Assembly (NCBI GenBank): GCA_009733775.1
Contig: WOGZ01000619.1
Location: 1 to 11,351 of the forward strand
Source: Alectoria sarmentosa
Lineage: Eukaryota > Ascomycota > Lecanoromycetes > Lecanorales > Parmeliaceae
Direction of reading: 5' to 3'
Length of the DNA: 11,351 bases
Of the stretch, positions 1 to 7,424 are shown piece by piece; position 1 is the first letter of the stretch; the number at the start of each line of letters is the position of its first letter. The notes under the pieces are model-generated. The model ran no database searches and was not told where the DNA came from. It saw only the letters and a list, made by a program, of their open reading frames with translations. The translations under genes and the position numbers were made by a program.

Positions 1-1560
1 AATATGATGATGGGATGTGAAGGATGGATTGATTATTCTCCCAAAGCTCCCCTGGAGCAAGCCCTATATAGAGTACTAATCATGTGGCTGGCATGGCAAC
101 AGGCCGGAGGAGGCTGGGAACCAACCATCTTTTCAACACCTCTTTCGATTACAGTTGGGCTGGTGCCTATCGTCAATGGCAGCATCAAAAGCCCTCTGAA
201 AAGTTACAGCGAGCTCAGAGTCACATGCTATTTTACAGATGTGTCTATCCTATAAAGCTGCCAGATTCTTTTGGGGCTTCCCCGACCACCTGCCTATCGC
301 ACTGGCAGTACTAATAGCATCGGAAGAACCCACTCTTTCGAGTATGTAGCCAGGGTAATGCTACAGCACTGCAGGGGTTGGATGGCGGGCGTTGCGAGCA
401 GCATAAAAAAACCAACAAGTATTGAGGCTTTTGCGCTACCTTTGGATTCCCCATCTTTCGCGTCCTCAATACCGAACGGCATCCTCGAGCCTCCGCGATA
501 ATCCAATGGGGCGACTATCCAAAGCACCCCCATCAAGGTCCGTTCTCCCAAACGGAGTCCCAAAGCATGCTCCTGTCATTCTCGGACGGACGAATCCGTT
601 CATCGACGAGAAGCGCTTCGCCATCTTCTTCCCACAGGCACACTGGAAGTTTCTGCATCATGGCGAAGAACCCTGAGAAACGACGACCGCAACGTTTTCG
701 AAATGAACGCTCTGGAAGGCGAAAAAACTCCGCTCGGCGGTCCTGCCGTTCGTTGAGGCAGAGCAGTGGGAAAACGGAAAAACACGGGCGATGTCCTCTG
801 GATGCCGGGGGTCCCGAGAAGCAGTCATTCATTCATCAAGGGCGCGATGAGGGAGAGCGTTTCAGCGTGAGTCGGTGCGGGACTTTGCTCACTTTTTGGG
901 CAAGACGAGATAGCGCCATGCAATGGCGAGCGAGGGACGAGATGGCATCACACGGCGTCTCTCCCCCTCGTCGTCACTAATTATCGATCAAGTGATGAAA
1001 ACGAGTCGATTGTAACGATGGAAAACAAAAAAATTGGGAGCACGGACTGAAACATAGATATTATCTATCCAGATCAATGACAGTTGAAGCAGCATGATGG
1101 CTCAACCTTCACAGAATTCCCGCCTGACGAGCGCACACACACTCCCCCCAACGGACGCGAGACCGTGGCCTTGGCTGTAGAGAGAGTACACCCGGCATAG
1201 GCAAAAATTCGGACTTGCATCTTCGACTGCTTTGCCAACATCACGGCGAAATGGATGTTGCGACGAGGGCGGGGATGAAGGGCCCCAGCCTCCTCCTCCT
1301 CCCGGCCATCGGTTGGAACAACAAATCCCCGCTCATTTGAATGGGTCAAGAACACTAGCCCCATGGAAGGCCTGAGGTGGAATCATTCATTCAGACAGCC
1401 TACACACACACTGCTCTCCGTACCAATTTGAACTTTGACGGGGCCCATGTTGGATGGGCAGGGGGGTTCGCATTTTGGAGCGAAGTGGGTCGATTTAGCT
1501 AAATTAGAAATTATATAGCCAAGAGCACATATAATAAAAAACGTACTCAGTTCCTTCCTG
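1..1560. other. No supportable gene in the left flank
   Basis: Several open frames of 60-137 codons occur on both strands, overlapping one another. None has a recognisable domain, a convincing start context, or a signal peptide with a sensible mature part. The longest (567-980, plus) is arginine/lysine/serine-rich and is opposed by an antisense frame of similar size (533-832), as expected of non-coding DNA with few stops. I saw no tRNA-like clover-leaf or other RNA gene. The stretch is most likely intergenic, or regulatory for genes outside the window. Confidence 0.6.
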
Positions 1561-1565
1561 ACCAT

Positions 1566-1592
1566 CACACACACACTCTCTCTCTCTCTCTC
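1566..1592. repeat. Compound microsatellite (CA)n-(CT)n
   Basis: About five CA units run directly into about eight CT units. It marks the left end of a kilobase dense in simple repeats. Confidence 0.95.
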
Positions 1593-1619
1593 ACAGTCTT
1601 TAACCGGCAGAAAAGTCTC

Positions 1620-1779
1620 GCCATCCCCCCCAACCCCCCTCCCTTCCCTCTCTCCTTCCTCCTCTTCGCACCTGACAAACGACAACCCTTACTAAAGAGT
1701 CAGCAAGCGGCCAACCTGAATAATAACAATAAAAAAAAATCTCGACCCCCCGCTCCCTCCCTCTCCCTCTCCCTCTTAG
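1620..1779. repeat. Two polypyrimidine tracts
   Basis: Two blocks, about 1621-1672 and 1741-1779, consist almost entirely of C and T on the plus strand and are separated by an A-rich stretch. CT-rich tracts are common in fungal promoters on the coding strand, so this could belong to a plus-strand promoter. No plus-strand gene can be seen downstream, so that role is only a possibility. Confidence 0.7.
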
Positions 1780-1814
1780 CAATCAGTAAAGTCAGTCATT
1801 TCATCTCAACAGCA

Positions 1815-1825
1815 CCCCCCCCCCC
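1815..1825. repeat. Poly-C run of 11
   Basis: Uninterrupted run of 11 C on the plus strand. Confidence 0.95.
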
Positions 1826-1844
1826 TCTTCCCTTGCCCAATAAG

Positions 1845-1868
1845 ATTGAGTAAATTGAGTAAATTGAG
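1845..1868. repeat. 9-bp minisatellite ATTGAGTAA, 2.7 copies
   Basis: Two perfect copies of ATTGAGTAA are followed by ATTGAG. Confidence 0.9.
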
Positions 1869-2080
1869 GATGTATTACAATCTCGCAATAAGAGAAGAGG
1901 AAAGAAGACGGTCCTAGTCTGGCAATAGGAAAGAAAAGTACCATCGTAGCCTAGCACGCCTTTTTCCGGCTGGGTGGCTGCAAAGGGAAGGGCAATCGAG
2001 GTGCCGTTGGACGAAAGGAGAAGTTGTCGATGGGTTTGGGGGGGGTCCGGGGTTTCTGATGGATGGATGGGTTGTTTGGA

Positions 2081-2102
2081 GTTTGTTGTTTGTTGTTTGT
2101 TA
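2081..2102. repeat. 7-bp repeat GTTTGTT, about three copies
   Basis: Three perfect tandem copies of GTTTGTT, lying just before the AGT microsatellite. Confidence 0.9.
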
Positions 2103-2104
2103 GG

Positions 2105-2107
<3 letters not shown>

Positions 2108-2161
<54 letters not shown>
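2108..2161. repeat. Microsatellite (AGT)18
   Basis: Eighteen perfect AGT units (54 bp). The perfection suggests recent expansion and probable length polymorphism. On the minus strand it creates spurious threonine or leucine homopolymers in overlapping frames, which is why those frames are not called as genes. Confidence 0.97.
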
Positions 2162-2162
<1 letters not shown>

Positions 2163-2315
2163 ACGGGATCTGAACGATCGATCGATTGATTCCATGACGA
2201 CTTCTTGTCGACGGGGCTAAGAGATGGGATGGGTCGATAGCATTCATTCATTTCATTCATTCGCACCGCGCTTATTGACGCATATCTTCATATTCCCCCC
2301 TTAGTCCTTGACTAA

Positions 2316-2353
2316 CCAAACCAAACCAAACCAAACCAAACCAAACCAAACCA
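2316..2353. repeat. Microsatellite (CCAAA)7
   Basis: Seven perfect CCAAA units followed by CCA. It lies in a C/A-rich stretch with no credible gene. Confidence 0.97.
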
Positions 2354-2516
2354 GCACCAACCATCCCACCGCAAACAGACGGCAAACAAGCTCCCTAACC
2401 CTGACCTGACCCACCCTTGCTTTTACAAATTCCGCATCCCGACATTGACCCAAGGTCCCTACTGCCTCCTCTCCTCGCTCCAATACCCCTAATCTTAACA
2501 CCCCGTGTTTACCTTA

Positions 2517-2530
2517 CCCCCCCCCCCCCC
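2517..2530. repeat. Poly-C run of 14
   Basis: Fourteen consecutive C on the plus strand. It sits in a C-rich stretch (about 2400-2640) just left of a G-rich stretch. Confidence 0.95.
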
Positions 2531-2639
2531 AACCGCAAACATCACCGCCCGCAAAACCCCGGCCACAAACGCCCACGGCGCCCCTACCGCCTGCGCTGCG
2601 TCGCCCGTCACCGAAGCCGACCACTCAAAGGGCGCCCTG

Positions 2640-2940
2640 CTGCAGCGTTGAAGGAGGCGCGCGTCGAGTTGGCGGAGGTCGGGATATCTGGCAAGTGGAG
2701 CGTGGTGGACAAGGTCGAGAGGGGCGGAGGAGGGGCAGGATAAGGGAGAGGGTGAAGGGTTAGGCCGGCGGGGGTTAGGGAGGGTTGGGGTGCGGTTTTG
2801 GTGGGGAAGGGAGAGGTGGGGGGAGCGAGAGTGGAGACAAGGGTAAAAGATGGATGAGGTGGTATTGTGGGCGACGACGAGGAGGAGGAGTAGAGTACGG
2901 GTGCGAGGCTGACTAGATGGGGGGGAGGGGCCGCGGAGAT
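2640..2940 (+). other. G-rich stretch with a G-quadruplex motif and no gene
   Basis: The plus strand switches from C-rich to strongly purine/G-rich here. At 2770-2790 it reads GGGGG-TTA-GGG-A-GGG-TT-GGGG, a textbook four-tract G-quadruplex motif, and further G-runs lie on both sides. Open frames on both strands are low-complexity (Gly/Glu/Arg or Pro/Ser/Leu) and follow from base composition. Two short pieces (about 2535-2645 and 2640-2740, plus) have somewhat protein-like composition but lie in different frames and match nothing I recognise. Confidence 0.6.
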
Positions 2941-3529
2941 GCATTCGATGCGTTGGACGTGCAAAGTTCGCTTTTGTATTGTGACAAACGTGTGTGACGA
3001 GTACCTATTCCGTACGGATGACTCCGCTCACGCTGTCATTTGGGGGAGAAGGTTCCCGAATCGGGAATCCGAACGAGATTGTCCAGATTGCACCATTTCC
3101 CTGAACGGACATTTTTCGCCGCTCGCTCGCTCGCTGTGGTGGCATTGGGCTTACCTTTCGGGATTCCGAGTCTCCTTTTTTTTCCAACCCGAATGATTGG
3201 GGATCTACTTTGTTGTAGATATCCGATCGTTGCCGGGTACTGGTACGTATCTATGCTCCACACCCCACATTGAAAGAGGTCGGCATCACGGTATGATCGA
3301 GACCGCGGTAAACACTAGAGCCCAATGAGTGAGTAACTATTCCTCAGTCGCTCCACCTACCAATGACCACATTATGCCATCGTAGGTGTTCATGCAACAT
3401 TGGGCCATGTCAGATGGCCTACCCCACGATCTAACCACACCGGATTGAGCATGTTGGGGGGGCAAGTCGCGGACATCGAGGTTTCCATGGGCGCGCTGCT
3501 GCAATCGAATGAATAGGCTTGTCGTCATG
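2941..3529. other. No gene recognised
   Basis: Ordinary base composition, with only short overlapping open frames of up to about 85 codons that resemble nothing known to me. Confidence 0.55.
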
Positions 3530-3584
3530 ATACATACATACATACATACATACATACATACATACATACATACATACATACATA
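3530..3584. repeat. Microsatellite (ATAC)13
   Basis: Thirteen perfect ATAC units plus three bases. Overlapping frames read as repeated Met-Tyr-Val-Cys or His-Thr-Tyr-Ile, which is artefactual. Confidence 0.97.
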
Positions 3585-3615
3585 AATATGGAGTACATGC
3601 TTCGTGCAGGGCGAG

Positions 3616-4284
3616 TCAGAGCAAGCGAGCAAGAAAGAGATATTCTATCAAAAGGTTATTTTTGGGAAATCTCGATAGGTACCTACGTTGTCTTTCGAAT
3701 GAGAGATGTGAATGAATGGGTAGATTACCTAGGTAGATTGAGCGTGGGAGTCGACGATGAATGAATAATGAACGAATGAGTAAATGGCGATGGCGATGGC
3801 AAAATGGGTACCAGCACGTCGCATACAACCAGGTCGCGTAGAGGGAATGGCAGCATTGGACTCCGTGATCTGTAGCAGTGGGTAAGAGGAACCAGGTACG
3901 GCCGTACACGGCGCGCGCCAAGAAGGCAGCGAGGCTTAAAGCCACCGTCGCACGTGAACAGTTCCTTGCTGCGCACAAGATGGCTAGGTATTGTTTTTCT
4001 TCTCTGGAACCATACTTTTTCGGCCTCGATGGCTCCCGCAGCGGGGGTGTAGGCAAAAGGGGGAAAACCAGTCTAGTCTCAAGGGAGGAGAGAAAATATT
4101 GAAAAAAGCTGTGGGTGTGCTGGCCGTTGTGAAAGCATAATGATAAAAGCATAGGCAGAGAGCATGTAGGTAGATTACCGTAGGTCAAGCAAAACAAAAC
4201 GTCAGACCAGCAGCGAAGATCTCTTGCACCTCTTCTTCGTACCGATGACGGAAGAAAAAGCGCACAGAGACCGATTTCGGGCAT
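3616..4284 (-). CDS. Doubtful open frame of 222 codons, unknown
   Basis: This is the longest open frame outside the called genes, so it is recorded although I do not recognise it. The translation is rich in Leu, Arg, Ser, Cys and His. It has no signal peptide or domain I can identify, only short hydrophobic patches (near residues 43-50 and 114-125). The right part of the region contains an A-rich tract and the left part degenerate GAATGA-like repeats. There is no promoter or intron evidence. Composition of this kind is typical of chance frames, and a non-coding explanation is more likely. Confidence 0.15.
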   Translation of the reverse strand: MPEIGLCALFLPSSVRRRGARDLRCWSDVLFCLTYGNLPTCSLPMLLSLCFHNGQHTHSFFQYFLSSLETRLVFPLLPTPPLREPSRPKKYGSREEKQYLAILCAARNCSRATVALSLAAFLARAVYGRTWFLLPTATDHGVQCCHSLYATWLYATCWYPFCHRHRHLLIRSLFIHRRLPRSIYLGNLPIHSHLSFERQRRYLSRFPKNNLLIEYLFLARLL

Positions 4285-4360
4285 ACCATTCTAGATGAAG
4301 TCCAATAATCTCCCCCACCCACCACATCTTCCGTGCAAACCCGGAATGGCCTGCGTGGGT

Positions 4361-4413
4361 GAAGAAAAAAAGAAAAAAAGAAAAAAAGTAAAAAAGTAAA
4401 GAAAAAAAAAAGT
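4361..4413. repeat. A-rich tract with (GAAAAAAA)3
   Basis: Three perfect 8-bp GAAAAAAA units at 4364-4387, continued by irregular A-runs interrupted by G or GT. The tract is purine-only for most of its length. Confidence 0.9.
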
Positions 4414-5110
4414 AAACGATAGATGCAGGGAAAAGCCGCTTCTAGAAAATACGCGACCCGCCAAGGCCTCTGCTCTGGGTTAGCGGTAGGGTGGTTACAT
4501 GTCCTGTCCGGATCAGCTCTAGTATCGATAATGTATGCATGACATGCATAAGGGCCCTGCAAGCACCTCCACCACCTCCTTCCCCTTTCTCTCTAGCTTT
4601 TGAGGCATTTTCCTGGTCGGCCTGTGGGGGGTCCAGAGAAATCCTCCGACGGCCGTGGCGGCATCTTCGCGTCCTCGCCCTGCATTCGCGAGGTCGAGTC
4701 CTGCGCACGTCGAGGCTGCCCTGCAAGGGGGACATGTTACATCGGTGACGAGGTATGCAGACGGCAAGTGTATTTTTACCCAAGGTATCCATCTGCGGGT
4801 CACGATTCCTCCGACTGCCTCGGGATGTCGGTCTGATGCTGGCTGATTCGAGGGCAGTCAGCGTGGCAGCGGCCTCGCTGACTTCGCTTGCTTACTCTAG
4901 ATTCGGCAAGCATGTTGAGAGATCGCGATGTCCAAGGCAAGGATATGGCGTTTGGTTAGCGAGTCAGCCACGAACGAGCGGAACAGGATGCGAGTCTGGG
5001 AGCGTGATCAAGGAAAGGGTGATGCGGAAGCGAACGACTTCTATAATTATCTCACTACCTTCTCCATCAGCATCCATCCCGGAACTAAACAACATCCGAC
5101 CCACCCACCG
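4414..5110. other. Intergenic, downstream of the His-rich gene
   Basis: No supportable gene. The minus-strand 3' end of the neighbouring gene would lie just left of 5111, where an AT-rich patch (about 5040-5055) may help 3' end formation; no canonical AATAAA is visible. At 4534-4550 there is an interrupted palindrome, TATGCATG-A-CATGCATA. Confidence 0.5.
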
Positions 5111-5995
5111 CTACATTCCTCCAGCAATCCGTGCCCCAGACATCTCCCTCGCAACATCTTCATACGACATCTCGCTGACTTGTCGCTTGACCACACGCTT
5201 GCTGTCCTTGGCATCAACACCCGTCAACTCGCCAGCGCTATTCACATTAGCCGTCACAACCTTCGAGTCCTGGCAATCAGCTGCCAAACAAACCGTCACA
5301 TCTACACTGGAAATCACCGACTTCTTCTCATAGCTATGCCCAGTGGTGGTCGTGGTGCCATTGTGGTGCGAGGGGTGGGTGCAGGAGTAGCCGATATGGC
5401 TGTGAGTCTCATTAATATTTGGCCCCATCAGCTTCTTATCATGATACTTGTACCCGTGGCGAGCGCTGGTGCCGTTGTGGTGCGATGGATGGGTGCAGTA
5501 GTAGCCGGTGTGGTTGTGTGCTCGAGGCATTTCCGCATTGAGCATCCTAGGGGGGATGATCTTGTCATAAGTAGCGCCAGTAGCGGTAGTGCTATTGTGG
5601 AAGGGCTGCTTGCAGTAGTCGCCCGTCTGTTTGTGTGCCTGGACTGTGTGGGGGTGGGCGTAGGCGCTCGCATTGAACCCGGGACACCGCGATAGATTGC
5701 CCATTGCGTTGGTAGCATGATCTTCTGCCTCAGTAGCATTACCCTTACCCTCGCTATCTAAGTTGTGGGTGTAGTGAGACGTAAGGTTGTGCTTCGAATT
5801 GTAGTTATGCTCGCACTCTGGGGTATGCTCATGCTTGGGGGATTTACCTGTAGTTCCCGTAGCAGTGCTCGCATCGTCACGGCTTACAACCGTAAAGAGT
5901 GGACGCATGGTTGGCGTCGGCTGCGACAGCGGAGCAGCCCTGGTGGTTGCAGCCAGGCCGAAGCCGAAGGCGAGGAAGAGAGTAGTGGAATGCAT
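5111..5995 (-). CDS. Secreted His-rich repeat glycoprotein precursor, unknown family
   Basis: Intronless, 294 codons. Residues 1-20 form a clear signal peptide (hydrophobic core, Ala-x-x-Thr-Arg-Ala, cleavage before Ala21). Residues 55-220 are very His-rich (24 His). They contain three repeats with Cys at 128, 167 and 205; repeats two and three share Gly-Tyr-x-Cys-Thr-His-Pro-Ser-His-His-Asn-Gly-Thr. N-glycosylation sequons lie at Asn 70, 86, 100, 108, 134, 161, 174, 195 and 212. Other Cys: 61, 104, 236, 241. Lys-Arg pairs at 266-267 and 270-271 fit Kex2 cleavage, releasing a 23-residue C-terminal peptide that starts QVSEM. All three base differences between repeats two and three within the CTHPSHHNGT block are silent in this frame, which supports translation on this strand over the overlapping plus-strand frame. 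I do not recognise the family. A cell-surface, metal-binding or effector-like role is inference only. Confidence 0.85.
   Translation of the reverse strand: MHSTTLFLAFGFGLAATTRAAPLSQPTPTMRPLFTVVSRDDASTATGTTGKSPKHEHTPECEHNYNSKHNLTSHYTHNLDSEGKGNATEAEDHATNAMGNLSRCPGFNASAYAHPHTVQAHKQTGDYCKQPFHNSTTATGATYDKIIPPRMLNAEMPRAHNHTGYYCTHPSHHNGTSARHGYKYHDKKLMGPNINETHSHIGYSCTHPSHHNGTTTTTGHSYEKKSVISSVDVTVCLAADCQDSKVVTANVNSAGELTGVDAKDSKRVVKRQVSEMSYEDVAREMSGARIAGGM
5355..5637 (-). repeat. Three imperfect ~115-120 bp repeats within the His-rich gene
   Basis: Copies begin at about 5355, 5469 and 5589 on the plus strand. Each contains a conserved core of about 48 bp coding for the Cys/His/Asn-Gly-Thr unit. The two left copies are most alike; the right copy (N-terminal in the protein) has diverged and has lost His in its Cys-Lys-Gln-Pro-Phe-His version. 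Confidence 0.85.
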
Positions 5996-6786
5996 CTGAT
6001 TCTGACTCGATCTATTGTGGGTCGCTTGCTCGTAATGATTGAGTGGGGAGATTTTTGCGGGTTTGAGAGTGGTGAGTGCTAGAGGTTGTAGAAGTTGCGG
6101 AGAAAGTGAATGGAAAAGAGCGGAAGAGAAGAATACTTAACGGCAAGGGACGAAAGCGCCGGAAACATTGTCTTTGTTGGCAACAAGGCGAACAATCGCA
6201 TTGCTGAGGTGTTATTGTGTTTGGAATTAGAACCGTTCCTTCATTGTCATGAGCAAGGACCTATTGTTCTTTCAACAATGAGAGGATCCTAGAAAAAAAA
6301 ATTGATACTCGTATGTTGTGGAAATGGCAAAGACGGATTTTCAGGCATTGACTGTCGGACTGGGGCTCCAACGAACAGAGCGTCAATAGATTGAATACGC
6401 AGTAACGAAACGGCAGCGGCTCATAAAACCAAGGAGCGACAAGTTCATGATGACTATGAGGTGTTGGCGTCATCACCGTCAATAGCTCTGGACTAACGAA
6501 AGTGTCAGAAACTCAAAGACCCCCAACCCCCAAAGGAAAACAAGAGCGGCCCAGCTGGCAATCCGTTGGCAAGAACCCCAGTCCATCCCCACCCCTTCCA
6601 TTACCAGCTCAGCGCGGTCTATCATGGTCTCATTACAATAAGTGAATGTTCTCTTTCGTTAAACGCCGTCTTCATCCAATGTGCGTGTGTTTTGTCTGCT
6701 AGTAGTTGGGATGCCTTGTCGTACTTGCTCGACCCTCAGGGGAGCTTCTGTGGTCGTCGTCGTTGGTACGAATAATCTATCTAGGC
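5996..6786. other. Intergenic between the two secreted-protein genes
   Basis: No gene supported; the open frames are short and overlapping. The part nearest 5996 reads, on the minus strand, as a CT-rich then CAAC-type leader typical of fungal 5' UTRs for the His-rich gene. Confidence 0.55.
6131..6141 (-). promoter_or_regulatory. Possible TATA-like element for the His-rich gene
   Basis: The minus strand reads GTTAAGTATTC about 135 nt upstream of the ATG at 5995, followed by a CT-rich leader. Spacing is plausible for a fungal core promoter, but the match is weak. Confidence 0.3.
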
Positions 6787-7122
6787 CTAGCGTTCTTTGC
6801 CGAAGTGTCTCTCGTGGAAGACGTAGGCGGATGCTGTGGGTCCGGCAGGGTAGGAACGTTTATAGGCCGTCGGCCCTGGGGTGGTGGTGGTCGATGTATA
6901 GTTGTCCCAATAGCTGCGAGGGAATACGGGACGAGCAACAGGGGCGAAGCGTGAGTTGAATTGACGGCCTTCGGCTTGTATCTCAGGTAAAGGGCCAGCA
7001 AGGACTGGACTGGTGTTGGTTAGAAAGATGCTAGAGTGAATGAAGGAATGGAGGTGCTGTACTGACCAGAAGACCGAGTATAGAACCGCACAGGCAGCCA
7101 TAAGGGTGGTAGAGGTCTTCAT
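6787..7122 (-). CDS. Small secreted protein with one intron (complement join 6787-7009, 7067-7122)
   Basis: The spliced product is 92 aa. The intron at 7010-7066 (57 nt) starts GTCAGT, has CTAAC near its 3' end and ends CACCAG. Removing it gives a classic signal peptide: a Lys-Thr-Ser-Thr-Thr start, a hydrophobic core, and Cys-Pro-Val-Leu-Ala with cleavage after Ala23. The start has a good context (GACC before ATG), and the upstream leader is typical fungal 5' UTR. The mature part (69 aa) has no Cys, one sequon (Asn55-Tyr-Thr), a Thr-rich linker, a Lys-Arg pair at 69-70 and a very basic tail ending HFGKER. Arg-Ser-Tyr and Gly-Pro-Thr-Ala each occur twice, flanking the Lys-Arg site. The family is not recognised; a processed peptide or effector-like protein is an inference. 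The intron is a multiple of three and has no stop, so an unspliced 111-aa form is also open. Confidence 0.75.
   Translation of the reverse strand: MKTSTTLMAACAVLYSVFWSVQHLHSFIHSSIFLTNTSPVLAGPLPEIQAEGRQFNSRFAPVARPVFPRSYWDNYTSTTTTPGPTAYKRSYPAGPTASAYVFHERHFGKER
7010..7066 (-). other. 57-nt intron inside the signal-peptide region
   Basis: GTCAGT donor, CTAAC branch-like sequence about 10 nt before the CACCAG acceptor. Phase 2, and 19 codons long without a stop. Splicing turns an odd 44-residue N-terminus into a compact 23-residue signal peptide, which is the main argument that the intron is real. Confidence 0.75.
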
Positions 7123-7185
7123 GGTCGAGCTGGTGAAGGGAGAGTATTCGCTGCTTGTTGGTGTTGAAGTAGTTGATGAGGAGTT

Positions 7186-7213
7186 GGTCCTGGGGTCCTG
7201 GGGTTCTGGGGTT
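7186..7213. repeat. 8-bp tandem repeat in the 5' leader
   Basis: GGTCCTGG occurs twice, followed by GGTTCTGG and a partial fourth unit. On the transcript strand this is CCAGGACC-type sequence, 64-91 nt upstream of the start codon at 7122. Confidence 0.8.
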
Positions 7214-7265
7214 TTGTAGCGAGTGTTGACTTAACGATTGATGGCAGAAGTCCGGTGCTGGTGGC

Positions 7266-7276
7266 TTGATATACTG
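7266..7276 (-). promoter_or_regulatory. Possible TATA box of the small secreted-protein gene
   Basis: The minus strand reads AGTATATCAAG about 145 nt upstream of the ATG. A second AT-rich candidate, GATAAAAGAG, lies near 7323-7333. The leader downstream is C/A-rich as in fungal 5' UTRs. Confidence 0.35.
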
Positions 7277-7424
7277 GTTAGTAGAGAGTTGGCGAGCCTG
7301 CCCTCTTCTAGCCTTGGTCTAGCTCTTTTATCGAATTGTTGAGTGATGAGTCATGGTAAGTATGTTGTGCTTGAATAATTCTCTGCAGAGCTTGGCCCAC
7401 TATTTCCCGAGCGGCCAATGGACA

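Noticed and set aside
567..980. Plus-strand frame of 137 codons, Arg/Lys/Ser-rich
   Set aside because: Opposed by an antisense frame of similar openness, no recognisable domain, and uneven composition typical of a chance frame.
1796..2266. Minus-strand frame of 156 codons with a long threonine run
   Set aside because: The run is the (AGT)18 microsatellite read in one frame; another frame over the same DNA gives poly-leucine. No other coding evidence.
2495..2964. Minus-strand frames of 118-149 codons rich in Pro, Ser and Leu
   Set aside because: They follow from the G-rich plus-strand composition; low complexity, overlapping frames, no motif.
3878..4102. Plus-strand Lys/Arg/Ala-rich frame resembling a basic nuclear or ribosomal protein
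   Set aside because: Only about 35 residues look protein-like, no family is recognised, and it lies opposite another open frame.
5350..5640. CRISPR-like array in the His-rich gene
   Set aside because: The repeats are imperfect, have variable period (about 114-120 bp) and are coding; the host is a fungus.
4928..5695. Plus-strand open frame of 255 codons (and another of 192 codons at 4755-5333) opposite the His-rich gene
   Set aside because: The base differences between the repeats are silent on the minus strand but change residues on the plus strand, and the plus product has no signal peptide or domain. It is an antisense shadow.
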